Below are positions 1-11,400 of a stretch of DNA of 64,000 bases, in pieces. A program made the position numbers and the translations under genes. The notes below the pieces were generated by a model that worked only from the letters and a program-made list of their open reading frames with translations, searched no databases and had not been told where the DNA came from. Position 1 is the stretch's first letter, and each line of letters opens with the position of its first letter. The stretch comes from Bombus terrestris (Eukaryota > Arthropoda > Insecta > Hymenoptera > Apidae): positions 10,934,164-10,998,163 of the forward strand of contig NC_063274.1 in NCBI RefSeq assembly GCF_910591885.1, written 5' to 3'.

Positions 1-223
1 CGTTTTCACTTTTGTATTATATGCACATCTTTTACATACAGTTTGTTTTAATTTTTTTTTCCAAACTTTACAAGTTTCGTACCTCAAGCTCTTTTACACG
101 TTATAGTTCCAGCGTTAAAAACAATGACAAGAGATGGAATGAAGTCCTTCGAAGCGACACACGAACAAGGAACGTGGGATGTCGTGCGTTACATTTAGCA
201 ATTAACGTATAATTGGGACTCAC
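1..223 (-). other. toy: toy intron, partial (after the linker exon)
   Basis: Begins with the donor GTGAGT on the minus strand and continues beyond the left edge. It is AT-rich with poly-T and shows no homeodomain coding sequence. The next toy exon must therefore lie outside the window. Confidence 0.85.
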
Positions 224-500
224 CGCTTCGTTTGAGCAGAGAATCGTCTCGACCATGAAGCTGGCTGCCGGGCAGCAGCGACTGGCCAGAGCCGGGGGTC
301 GCTGCCGTTGGAATTCCAGTGGCCAAGGGATGATGAGAGGGCGTAGCGGAATACCAAGCCGGTGGCCAGCCTGCAGCCTGCCCATTGAACATCCGAAGCT
401 TATCGTACACGCTCTCGGCACCCTGATGCGCCTGCACCGCCGCAGCCTGTTGCTCCTTCTGTGAGGCCAGGTTCCTCAGCACCCTGTTGATGGACGACAC
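224..500 (-). CDS. toy: toy exon encoding end of paired domain and post-paired linker
   Basis: A 277-nt exon with acceptor ctattcgcag|GTG in phase 0 and donor AGCG|GTGAGT in phase 1. It begins VSSINRVLRNLASQKEQQ, the last RED helix of the paired domain, then AAAVQAHQGAE, then the conserved Pax6-class motif SVYDKLRMFNGQ. This is followed by a tryptophan-containing proline-rich stretch (GWPPAWYSATPSHHPLATG) and a Ser/Gly/Leu linker ending RDDSLLKRSG. In Toy and Pax6 proteins this linker leads to the homeodomain, which would be in the next exon to the left, outside the window. Starting from MPHK the visible exons encode 241 complete residues. The ORF read past the donor into SQLYVNC and a stop is intronic. 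Confidence 0.96.
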
Positions 501-3500
501 CTGCGAATAGTATATTAATTGCTATTAGCAAGTGAGTGGATAGAAGCAACGACAGCTAGCAAAAAAAGCTTTGAAGAACTTTGAACTTGTTGCGGATTGA
601 ATGGTATCGTGATGATTGGGCTTCTGGTAATGATAGTAAAGAAAGTATAATAGCAATGAACGGTGAAGAATGCAACGATAATAAAAACAGTGCGAGAGGA
701 AGTAAATTGAGTTTTCAGTTTCTGGTTTTTTTGAAAGGTAATATTTCGTAGAACAGTGTATCGTAGATTGGCGTAGAGACCTGTTTGTCTAGAATCAATC
801 ATTAGTAGAACGCAAATATATTGTGGTGGATAGGTGGTAGACGGAGTTGAAAAAAGTTTGTTCGTTGTAAGTTACGTGGTACCGTTCGCCAGTGGCATTT
901 GATTTTTGATTTACAGGGGAGTATCGTAGCTTGGTACAGAGGACTGCTCGGCAAGGACCAATCGTTGTTAGAACACTAACACGTAACTGTAACGGCAGTC
1001 CAGATTGAAAGTAGTTTGTTTGCTGTAAGTTTGGTCATATCGTAAAACTGATTGGTTTTTGGTTTACCGAATGCTGGTAGTTTTTGGAAAATGGTTCCAT
1101 AAAATGCTCGACGGCAATCGTTCGTTATTAATAAATGAATTAGTTACTAACAAAAATAACGAAATCCACATCGATCCAATCGTATCACGGATCTAATGTC
1201 ATTCGTAATAACAAAGTGACGATCATTCGATCGATTATCATAAGGTGGTTTATTATTAAACTTGTTGGTTTATTAAGGAGACGAGTGATAAGATTGCAAT
1301 AGTCAATTATATTAAAATCACTGCAAGTACAAGTACAGTAATAGTGTATGCCAGTCATAATCGTCGCTCGCTCAATGCTGTTGTTCAGCTATACGCTCGC
1401 TATTCGACTATCTATTCGACTATGTGCTTCGCCTAGAGAGCACGTTCGTCTATTTGTACCGACCGGTGTTATTATAAAAAGTTCAAATGTAATTCCGGTT
1501 GACCATTACAAATAACGGCAATAATATTTTATCCGGAGTTCGTTTACCTTTGAACCTAGCAAAGCAAAACAACGTTGGTATTCCAAGCCACAATAATATG
1601 AGTGATCTGCTGATTTAAATCTTCCGTTGACTCACGTGCCGCTACAACCACAACGCTGAGATGCAATTGGCGCCGAATTAATGTCCGACGAGCGAAGAAA
1701 AGCGGCCAGTGGCAAGCTCGAGCAAGAAACAAAACAAAAGAGAAAAAGATGAGAAAAGCGAAGGAAACTTTTGAAAGTTTCATCTGGTTCTTTGCTAGCT
1801 GCTCGCGACAATCATTTCCATAGTTACATCGGTTGTCTCTCGTTCACCGCTTCCCATCATCTCTTTCTTTTGCGTTCTCTTTGCCGACCTTCATGCTGAG
1901 GGAGCGACTAGCAGATGAAAGGACACCGCCATCCAATTATTATTACATAAAACGGTTTCCATGGCTCTTCGCTCCCCTAACCAGCGCGGTGGTAACGCGG
2001 TCTTCTTCACCTTGTACCGCGACCGAACCACTGGCTAACTCTAAAGTTATAACGAGCCACGGGGGCGAGCCTTGTACTCTCGACTCTCGCACATAATAGT
2101 CTCGGTGTTCTACGCGCGCTCAATCTCTCCCGTTCTGCACCCCCCGAACCGCCCCTTGTGCAACCTCATCCCCCAAAACATCGACTCGTCGATGGTGCAG
2201 CAAGCAGCGAGTCGAACATAGCCGAACTCTCTTCCTCCCTCCCCCCCCTCTCTCTCTCTCTCTGCGCTGCACTTCTCCCATGGATCCCTTGGCTTGCTTC
2301 GATGTGGATGGAGGATATCGAGCGGAGCTTCTTAATTACTAGGCTTTCGCTGAAAGGTTCTATGAGAGAGGGGAAAAAAGGAATGAGAGAAAAGAGAGAA
2401 AGAGAGAGAGAGTAAAAGCCGATCCTTCTCGCGTGTGGCTCGACTTAAGACCTCTGCTCGAAATAATGGCTGTATGCCGTCGGGTGCCAACGACGTTGTT
2501 GCCTCGAGTATTCTGCGTATGTACTGAAGGCTGTACAGGTCAAATATATGTGTGTACAGGAGAGGAGTACGAGTTATTACGTGGAATAAAAGCCGGTAAA
2601 TTCAATCGAGCTTTTTGTTTGCCGCCTCGACGAGATCGATGTTGGAGCACGCGGCGATAGGAACAAGTAATCTTAGCTTTGTAACAAGCGAAACACGTTT
2701 AACGCACACGATGGCAATCGAATCTTTAAGTGACATGTAAATAATTCAAGTGTAACGTGTATAGAGTCGTTTAATCGGTTAAAATTAAGGGTGTGCTATA
2801 GAAGGGAAGTAAGTACGTCATCAGTGGGAAAATTATATTAAGAACATTGGTTGAATCGCGTTAAAACTCTTCTTACAATATCAAAGATCCCACTTAACTT
2901 CGATGAAATTCTACACGAGCCATTCACAAGCCATATCAACTGATCAATTCCATATATTGAAAAACAGAGGAACACGATAACGGCACAAACAATTATTTAA
3001 ATTCGCTTTGGAATGTATGATCGACTTTCATGGAAGTAAGTCGTTTATTTGTATTTATTCGCAAATTGAATATTAATCGCGTATGTACTTAGTTCATAAA
3101 ATTATGAAATTTATGGAAAGCGAACTTGATCGATTCCACCCTTAGAAGATTCTCTCGCACATCATGCCATAACATAATAGTTTCTTACGAAATTGTACAA
3201 ATCCATCGACCAATTCGAAACGAACGAAACTCGACGTAATACGGAACCGCGTGTTCCTTAACCGGAATCAATCGAACGAGGAAGGAGGGTGGTAACTCGC
3301 AGGAGTAGACAGCATGGAAAGTTCGTATCGCAAGATTCGTCTCAATCCTGCGGAATAATGGTTGCGGGAGAGGACGAGAGGAAAGGACGTTTCTAAACTA
3401 ACTGCATACAGCATCCAGAGAGAGAGAAAGGTAGAGAGAGAGTTTCAGAGGCAGCCAGGCTAGGCTTTCCATCATCAAACCAAGCAACCTGGCTGTTCTA

Positions 3501-6468
3501 CGCTCCGCTCCACTCGGCTCTCGCCGCACAACAGCCGCAGCACCGATGCAGACCATTACACGCGCGACCGGACACGAATAATTGTGCAACACGCTTAACT
3601 GATCCCATTCACCCTGATTCTACCCGCTTCCATCCGCTCGTCGGCGACTAACCCCGTCGCACCCCATTGCCGCGGACGATATGTACCCACCGCAACAACC
3701 AACGGCTACCACCACTACCATCATCGTCATTGCTATCATTACTGTTAACGTCGTTGCCGTTTCACGAGACAATCGTCGTCGTCATCGATGAACCCGATCG
3801 AAGATTCCTGTGGAACGACTATTGATCTATTCGTTGTCGAGAGTACCAATTCCGTTTCGTCAATCTCGTTGCCCAGGTTTTGCTTTGGCTTGGTTTGAAT
3901 TGGTTTCAGGAATTAAATGGCATTGGCTGTTGAAAAGAATGTAGAGAAGTTTTAAAGATATTCTTCGATTCAAATGACTTCAAGTTGTGGGTTATCGATG
4001 ACATTGTAAAGCATGCACAGCTGAAAAGTATAGGAGAAAGCATGATAAGTTATATTTTGTGCTTTTTATCGGAGATTTCCTTTTTACGTCGCTATCCTGA
4101 ATATTTCGAAAATACCGATTATCATAAAATGAGGATATCGTGGCTTGCTATTGGCGGTTTGTAAAATTCTATAAAGGAGATATTAATTCATATTAAGATA
4201 TACCGGAAATAGTTTATAGTATCCGATAATATCTTAAGCGATACCGATAATTGCCAAAAGTACTCGATAGAATAGTTTTATGTCTATACAGCGTGAATCT
4301 CTAAACTGAGTGACTCGAAGTATCTTAAAAATTGTATACTTGTTACATAACAAAATATCTCAAATGAAAGCTGGATAATGTCAACGATATAATTTAATAT
4401 TAATAATTTTCTCCAGGGTTAGTCGTCATTAATCAATAACATATATGCGATATAAAACACAATGTAGAATAAATCCAGATCGAATTCCAGCATCATTCGC
4501 AATTCTTCCCAATTATCATCGTACATCCACTGCGAGATCAGAGAGATTTTCCTCGAATATCTCACAAAACTGATCGACCGATCAAAATGGTCACACACAC
4601 ATACACAATATCGAGATTTCCTCACTCTCAATATATATTCTCTCTACCGTCAACGATTCGACAGACAACAGACAATTCCATCACGAACCTGTTCTTCTGC
4701 CAGCACCCTGTACGCTACACCTACAAAACCAGACTGTGTGATCATTATAACGATCCCAGCGTTAAAAGCTGAAACAACGTTTCGCGTGTTCGATCGAACC
4801 AGATTCCTTTCCCGAATATTGTCGTCGGATAAGCATCGGCAGAAGAGAACGGATCTCTGTGTGTAACCACGCTGATTGATCACCATCCCCTTCACTAGGT
4901 GAACGAGGCAAAGCTCTGTTCCCAAAGAACCGATAGAAACGAACGGTTCCTTCGCGAGCCGACGGATAACGACTCGTACGCGTGCCGTCCCCTTCGATAT
5001 TCCTGACAGACACCCGGAATCGTAAGGGGATGGTCGAGGGAAATGGCGGTTCTTCTCTTCGAAAGAAGACCTCTCCTAGAGGAAAGACACGACTTTTCGA
5101 AATATTCCTCGTCACGACAGATCGAACGTGCTGGGGATACATCGAATAGGAGGAGAAATGGTTTCAGCTCAGGTTCCCAATTTTTGGATCGTATCTTTTA
5201 AACGTATCGCGAAGTTTGATAAGTGATGATTTTTAATGCAATTTAAATATTAAACCAAATATTATATAATTTTCTTCTATGTTCAATATTTATCTTCTAT
5301 GCATTTTCTTTATCTTACTACAAAAGGTTCTTTTGCTTTTACATTTGGACAAGGAGTTGCAGTTTGTCTGACTATCCTAAAAGAAGATCGCCAATTTGTT
5401 CAGAATGTCGGTACCGATATTTTTTAGTATTTAATTAACATGTTAGCGAGCAGGAGAATTCACTGTGGATTATCTATAGGTGTAACCAACGTGTCAAATG
5501 TTAAATTTGAAATTATGCGAAAGAAGGTTGGGAAACACTGTTTCAGGGGATTGCGGAGAAGACCATGGAATATCGATATTCGCGAGGGTGGAAAGGATGT
5601 TTGGAAGACGGACCGAGAATTCTTGGGAAGAAGAGGGGAAACGACTAGCAGGACCAGAGGGTGGACAATGCCGAGGCCCGCGTAATGGACCGATTACCCC
5701 TCCCAACCGATCGTATTGACGAGACTTTGATTAGGGTCGAGTGGCCAGATCCGACGGGTAAGTACCGACCCGGCTGCGCACCCTGATAAACCGCCGCCAC
5801 CATACAAAGCAACTCCGTGTCTAAGCGAATGAGCATCCCGTTGCTGGATCTCCCCACGTGAACGCTTGGAACGCGACTCCTGTCCCCGGAGTCATTGCGC
5901 TTTTCTTTCTCTGCTGGAATTGGCAGCGGTGCACGGTCATTTGCTAATTGCGCGTTGGAATGAGAGTGGAATAAAAGTGGAATGCTGGTGCGTTTGAGAG
6001 CACCGATGGAATGACTTTCGATGAAGTTGCCCAGGTGTTTGTACGTGAATTGGTTCAAAGCCGAGAGTTTTGAGTTTGAAGAGCAAAGGAAAGAAGAATT
6101 TGAAGCTTGTTGCCACTGATTGCACTTGTTTATCGGTCATGCCGAACAAGCGTCTCTCAGATTGATTTGGATTTCTGCGGATATGTCGAAGTTATATTTG
6201 AAATATTATTTCCAGATTATTTGACATGGTTTAAGGTTTCTGAATGTTTTGGAATGAACTATATGTTGAGATAAATACTTGCATGATATTTCTTATTAAT
6301 TGTTAAATATATTAAGCTAGTTTCATGTAAGACATTTTGTAACAGGCTCCTTCGAAAATTTCGGAAATTTTTTGGACCTTCTTTTTAAATCGAGTCAGGC
6401 TATACTCGAAGTGAATCTTAAGATATTTTCAAGCGAAACTGCTGTATCCACAAATATTTTGTACTTAC
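501..6468 (-). other. toy: toy intron between RED-subdomain exons, 5968 nt
   Basis: This long intron is bounded by donor AGC|GTAAGT at its right end and acceptor ctattcgcag at its left end. It is mostly AT-rich, with CpG-rich patches near 1.6-2.4, 3.3-3.8, 4.8-5.1 and 5.6-5.9 kb. A CT run (2249-2263), a GA-rich tract (2363-2413) and a further GAGA tract (3417-3445) are visible and could bind GAGA-type factors. I find no coding exon with splice sites here and no mobile-element termini. The short reading frames in the GC patches resemble no family I know. Confidence 0.85.
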
Positions 6469-6649
6469 GCTTGGAATGTTGTCGTTGTTGCAAACACCTT
6501 CTTGCAGCAGTCGATCACGGATCTCCCAGGCGAAAATCGACGGGCATTCTCGTTTGTAATCGGCGATTTTGTTCACCACTGGTGTGGTCGCTACGCGTGG
6601 CTTGCTACCACCGATTGCACGTGGTTTGATCGAACCAGTCTCGTAATAC
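6469..6649 (-). CDS. toy: toy exon encoding paired-domain linker and start of RED subdomain
   Basis: A 181-nt exon with acceptor ttcctctttag|G and donor AGC|GTAAGT. The first base completes the Arg codon split from the previous exon (AG|G), giving R-YYETGSIKPRAIGGSKPR. It then encodes VATTPVV, KIADYKRECPSIFAWEIRDR and LLQEGVCNNDNIPS, ending in phase 0. This is the highly conserved linker and first RED helices of Pax6-class paired domains, about residues 89-149 from MPHK. SIKPRAIGG with TTPVV and IADYKREC is the toy type; Drosophila ey has SIRPRAIGG, AEVV and ISQYKREC at these places. No frame disruption or missing residue is seen. The exon structure separates PAI and RED halves as in other insect Pax6 genes. 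Confidence 0.97.
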
Positions 6650-6875
6650 CTAAAGAGGAAATCAATTTCTTGAAAAAAGAATTAAAATATATATTCATCT
6701 AAGTTATAATAAAGAAGAGGGCAATAATAAAATATAAAATAAAAAAGAGTCAGTCTCTTTCAAAATTATAAGATTCCTAGCCAATTCAGAATTACTTTAA
6801 TCTTTTGACAATCATACGAATGTTATATCAAAGTTTCTCAAAGTCTTTCGTCCTGAACGATGATCCATGACTGAC

Positions 6876-7128
6876 CTGCCGAGGATCTTGGAAACGCATC
6901 CATTGCTGACTTGCAGTATGCGCGAGATGTCGCAGGGCCTAGCACCACTGTGGGCCAGTTCGACGATCTTCTGCCTTGTCGAGTCTGGTAATGGTCGGCC
7001 GTTGACGTAAACACCGCCAAGCTGGTTAACCCCGCTGTGTCCTGCAGCCGAGCACCCAAATATTGAGTTCTGTCCGACCATAGAACCCCCGCCAATACCC
7101 GCACCACCCCCGTGCATCAAGTCCTCCT
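6876..7128 (-). CDS. toy: toy exon encoding N-terminal lead and PAI subdomain of the paired domain
   Basis: This exon of 253 nt enters in phase 1 (AG GAG GAC TTG ATG) after an acceptor ending ttcacag and leaves in phase 2 at GGCAG|GTCAGT. It encodes a short lead, EEDLMHGGGAGIGGG then VGQNSIFGCSAAG, similar to the MHGH...VGQ..FGCS.AG lead of Drosophila Toy, and then the PAI half of the paired domain (about residues 34-89 counting from MPHK). That half includes HSGVNQLGGVYVNGRPLPDS, the helix-turn-helix with CDISRILQVSNGCVSKILGR. The PAI subdomain makes the main DNA contacts. Asn in VYVNG is the Pax6/Toy-type residue. An in-frame TGA lies just upstream of the acceptor and the internal ATG (7115-7117) has T at -3, so an upstream spliced start is more likely than initiation here. 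The next intron is only 226 nt (6650-6875). Confidence 0.97.
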
Positions 7129-7450
7129 CTGTGAATCAAAACGCGCGCAATGTGTATTCTGTCACTTAGCCAGAGTGTCTGGTTGGATAAACACCAACCC
7201 ATATGTATCCACGCGTACGCATCGTCCACGTTCTTATTAGTCTGATTGCACCGCATGCATCGTCATCAACATCGTCGTGGACATACATAGGCGATGACGA
7301 ACCGCGTGCTACTGATAATCACCACATTGTCGATTCAGTTCTCGATATAATGCGGCTACTAACATCATGGATTAAAGATCGGAAATTCGATTTTCCATTG
7401 AACGATTAATTCCTTTCACGCGGCCAAATATCGATGCGTAGCGGATCTTG

Positions 7451-7468
7451 TTTTTTTTTTTTTTTTTT
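7451..7468. repeat. poly-T homopolymer, 18 nt
   Basis: An uninterrupted run of T, followed by purine-rich sequence. A second homopolymer, 14 A, lies at 8081-8094. Neither has target-site duplications that would mark a retroposed copy. Confidence 0.9.
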
Positions 7469-8285
7469 GGAAAGAGGAGGGGAAGAGGAATAGAATTAAT
7501 ATTGATGAAATGGGATTTCTAATAAACGTTTAATACCTCTGATTCGAAAATTGATGTTTTGTTGGTGATTAATATCTTTTTTTTTTTTTATCAAATTTTT
7601 AAATAGTCGTTCTGTGGAACGGGTTAATGTGGTTAAAATACAGCAGCGTGCAGAAGTTTCTAGCCAGATAGATTTCTTATACATTTTTATTTAAATTTCC
7701 TAAAGAGAGATATGCAATGGTATATAAAAAAGGTAAAAATATATCTCGATTATAAAATGACACAGACAAAAATGCATGTATTCTTCTGCGTGTTACTCCG
7801 TAGTTAATGTTTCTGGAGACGTAGAATCATGGCGCTTGAAACTGCCTGGAAGATACAGTTGGACCGCAAAAGGTTAATCCTCGTACGTGTACTGTTCCAG
7901 AATAATATATGGCGTATACGCCATGTGATCGTTAAAATGGAAGGGAGAACTACAAATAACAGTAACGTTGAATTTGTTGTAAATCGTGTAACAATTTGCA
8001 TAAGATAAACGCAAATATTCGCGACTCTTAATAATTACAATGCCCATAGAACGCGAGTCAATTGTAGACGATGAATATTTAAAAAAAAAAAAAAGGTCGC
8101 CATTGTTAATTCCGTTACGCAACACAGTCAGAACGATTGTAACTGTCTACAATTGCGGAGGTACAATTCCAAACACTAAAGAGTACACTGGCAATATTTG
8201 CATTGGTTAATCGATGAAAATAGCCGAAACCACAATTAACTCGTTTTTCGATGACACGCGTTCGTAAAAATCAATAGACTTTTGT

Positions 8286-8471
8286 TAAATTTAACAAGAT
8301 AAACGACTGCAAATAATCAGGCCATTCGCGCACGTACCTCGGCGATTTATCAAAATGTATTTTCAAAAATAAAACGGTAAAAATGAATTTATAAAAGGAC
8401 GGAGAAAAAGAACAGGAGACAAAGGCTACCATTGAAGGACGTTAACATTCCCACCACCAAAGAATCTGTAT
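8286..8471 (+). repeat. local duplication, copy 1
   Basis: This copy shares with 8604-8860 a start like TTAACA.GATAAACGA.TGC followed by AAATAATCAG, and an end like GAAGGACGTTAAC then TTCCC.CC.CCAAAGAATCT. The middle is AT-rich and partly alignable (AAGAAATTTATAAAA-type sequence, AAAAGAAC). The two copies lie in direct orientation about 130 nt apart. No terminal inverted repeat or coding content is seen. Confidence 0.7.
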
Positions 8472-8603
8472 TTAATAATAACTCTGTGTTATTACGGTGA
8501 ATGCGTGTTTTAATAAACCGCCGTTCCGATGAATGCATCAAATCGTGCATACCAGTAATAATTTTTTAAAGATATAATTGGACCTAAAATGAAGGAACGC
8601 AGT

Positions 8604-8860
8604 AGGATTAACATGATAAACGATTGCAAATAATCAGACTATTCACGCGCCATACTTCCATCATTAACTAAGATGTATTTTTAAAAACAAAATAATAAAA
8701 CAAAAATGATAAAAAGAAATTTGAAAAAAAGAACGCTGTAAAAGACAAGAAAGAACAACGTTATTTCGCTTTGCCATTACCAGGAAAACGAAACGATTTG
8801 AACGAAGCGCCACCCTCGAAGGACGTTAACGTTAACGTTCCCGCCGCCAAAGAATCTACA
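8604..8860 (+). repeat. local duplication, copy 2
   Basis: Direct, diverged repeat of 8286-8471. It is about 70 nt longer, with extra sequence around CATTACCAGGAAAACGAAAC. The shared GACGTTAAC motif is expanded here to GACGTTAACGTTAACG, a small tandem expansion inside the copy. Divergence is moderate, so the duplication is not recent. Confidence 0.7.
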
Positions 8861-10619
8861 TGGTTTTACAGGGCACGAAGAAACACAACGGGGTGGACGT
8901 GCAAAGTGGGCCTTTTGCTCTTTTGTCACCGACCTTTCTCTAAATTTACGTGCTAACGCCGACAGCGTGCGAAGAATAAGGGCGGAACGAACCTTGCAGC
9001 CGTGACTACGGGGTGCACACGGCTGGGAGCAGGGACTACAGCGCGGCTGCCGTACTTGGCATTGCTGCTCGCGCTAAATGCATCTTGCAATTAACGAATT
9101 TAATTAATCTCCTGCTTTTGCGCGGCGCAAAACGACAAGAAATAGTTGAAACGCAATTTGAATGGTTTGCCGTGGCGCTGCGGCACCGTATGAAACCACT
9201 TTGTGTGTAACGTCGCAGGCACACCACGCGTTCTCATCAGCCTTTTCCCGGCATCACGAGAGGGCCGAAATTCCACGCGTTTCGTGCTTATTTCACGCTC
9301 AAAGTGGGCGTGTTTCCGCCTCTACAACTATCTGTCACTTTTCCTTCCTCGAATATCCTACCGCTTCGCGATATTACATTACTGCAAACACAATGCCGAA
9401 AATATCGCGATTCTTTTTTATTTTTGAAAGAACTGGCAAAAGACGGCTACAAAGATACTCATTTGCTGTTCTCTTGATTTTTATATACTTTTTCCTGGTA
9501 GAATTAAATTAATGATAAATTTCAAAGGTAAAAAGCACGGAATTTGAAGGAAATAAATATTATTATCGACTAATTTCTGTTAATACCTGGACGAATGCAT
9601 TGTATATAGTACTCCGTCGTGTGGCGGTACGAATCATTTTTGGCTAAGCATTTAGATAATTTGCAATCGATCGTTCTCTATTTTCTCCACCTAGCTGTTT
9701 ATCACGGTGAAGTTACTAAATTAGACGTTTGATAAACTACTTAATATCGCTAAATTTAAACTCTTATCATATGCGCGACGCTATCGAAAGTTGTCTTTAT
9801 ATCGAACGTAACTTTCAAAAGTGAAACTCGTCAAAAAACACACACATAATCGTATGGATTCATGAAATAAACTCGCTAAGGCTTAGTTTATTAATCGTTA
9901 TCGCGGGACCCTATCTGAACGTATGTCTTTAAGGGGCAAGGCAAACAAGAACTTTGCATAAAAAAATGGAGATATGTTAATGGATAATAGGCATTTCTAC
10001 AGGGTACTTTGATGACAGCACTGAAAGCGATGGTGGACTTTGAATGGAAGCGCAATGTCTATTCAATTATGCATGCCGCGTAAAAGAAACGATAACGACA
10101 TAACGTTAAGACTTTTTTCTTGATCCGATTAAAATGACGGCTATCCTTCGAAAACCCTGCTTCACCTTGCGACCACTCGATGAATATTCATTCGGCGGCC
10201 ACGCGAATAACCACCTATGTAAGTGTATTTACAAACGACACGCATTATTTTTCGATGCGTGTAACGCAAAAATCATGGGAAACATTTCCTGGCACATCAC
10301 ACGCCATATTCTAAAATAACACCGGGACTGAACATTCGTGTCTGCTACCGACTATCTAATCATACAGAGTTCTTTCATTCAGCGAGAAAGAAGATTATCT
10401 CTCGCAAAGGAACACATTCTTCTTTATGCCAGCAAGATGTTGCCGTATAAACCGTTACTGTTATGCGATCGGTTCGTGCATCAAACTGTCTTTGCCTCGC
10501 ACGATAAATAATTTAATCATGAGCACAACGCACGGTCTAAGAAATCCTCTCCTAACCTCCTATAGAAATCTATCTTAGACAATCATCTATTTCTTCTAAC
10601 GTCCTCGAAAATATATGTA

Positions 10620-11400
10620 TTGAAAATCACGACCTAGGAAATCGAGCAAAACTCAAGACTGTTCCATCGATATGGTTGCCCGATCCCCTCGCGGGGGCCG
10701 CTGCTTTTACTGTGAAACTCGTGTGTCGTAAAAATAAACGGTTGAGGGCATCGAAATCCCGACGTCGCGTCGCGTCGCCGCGAGAACACGCCGTCGTCTC
10801 CGCTTTGTGGGACAACACAAACCCGACGCTGGTTTTTCACCAGTTTTAATTCATTACAAAGAGGGTGTGACTCGGGCGCATACATACACGGCGAAAGAGA
10901 AACCGGCTGGAGGAACGCACAAAGTAGAAGGCTTTCTCTCTCCCTCTACTAGCTCCGCTCCTATCCTTTCCTCCTTGTTTCTCTCTCGTCTCGCGCGAGG
11001 AGAGCGAATCGTCCGTAGCACAGCGGCACCGACGACCCGTGCACACGCCGTCCGCACACATTCTTTATATATAATTTCGCGTTAATCTACGCGACGACCA
11101 GCGCAAAAGCGAGTCATGCCGCAAAGTGAGGCAAAAAGGTTCCACTTGGCTGAGCGTGAAACGGGACACAGATTAAATCCCATCCTGCCGGCGCACGACG
11201 TCGCGGCACCCTTCCTCTCCGTCCAACCACCCCCTCTCAGCTACAGCCCCTCCGTCGCCGCCCTACCGTCCGTTCCTCTCACCCTCCCTTCCCGCTCTCT
11301 CTCTCTCTCGCCGCGACCGACCTCCCTCGCCAAACAACCCCTAAACCTACCGTTCCTAACGCTACCGCCCTAGACAAGAGGGGTGGGAGGAGTGAAAATT
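10620..11400. promoter_or_regulatory. CpG-rich / CT-rich island with TATA-like sequence inside the inferred toy intron
   Basis: A GC- and CpG-rich block sits between AT-rich flanks. It contains CG-dense stretches (GACGTCGCGTCGCGTCGCCG), pyrimidine tracts on the plus strand (11270-11310) and, on the minus strand, TATATAAAG at 11063-11071. The latter is followed downstream on that strand by GC-rich sequence. This arrangement would suit an internal toy promoter, but no spliced first exon with a convincing donor was identified. No coding sequence is recognised. Confidence 0.3.

Noticed and set aside
213..464. Plus-strand frame overlapping the toy linker exon
   Set aside because: Antisense shadow of the real minus-strand exon, whose sequence matches Pax6-class proteins.
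6812..6875. Extension of the paired-domain frame past the donor
   Set aside because: The residues after LGR do not match any paired domain, and GGCAG|GTCAGT with the next exon's G restores the conserved Arg-Tyr-Tyr; this segment is intron.
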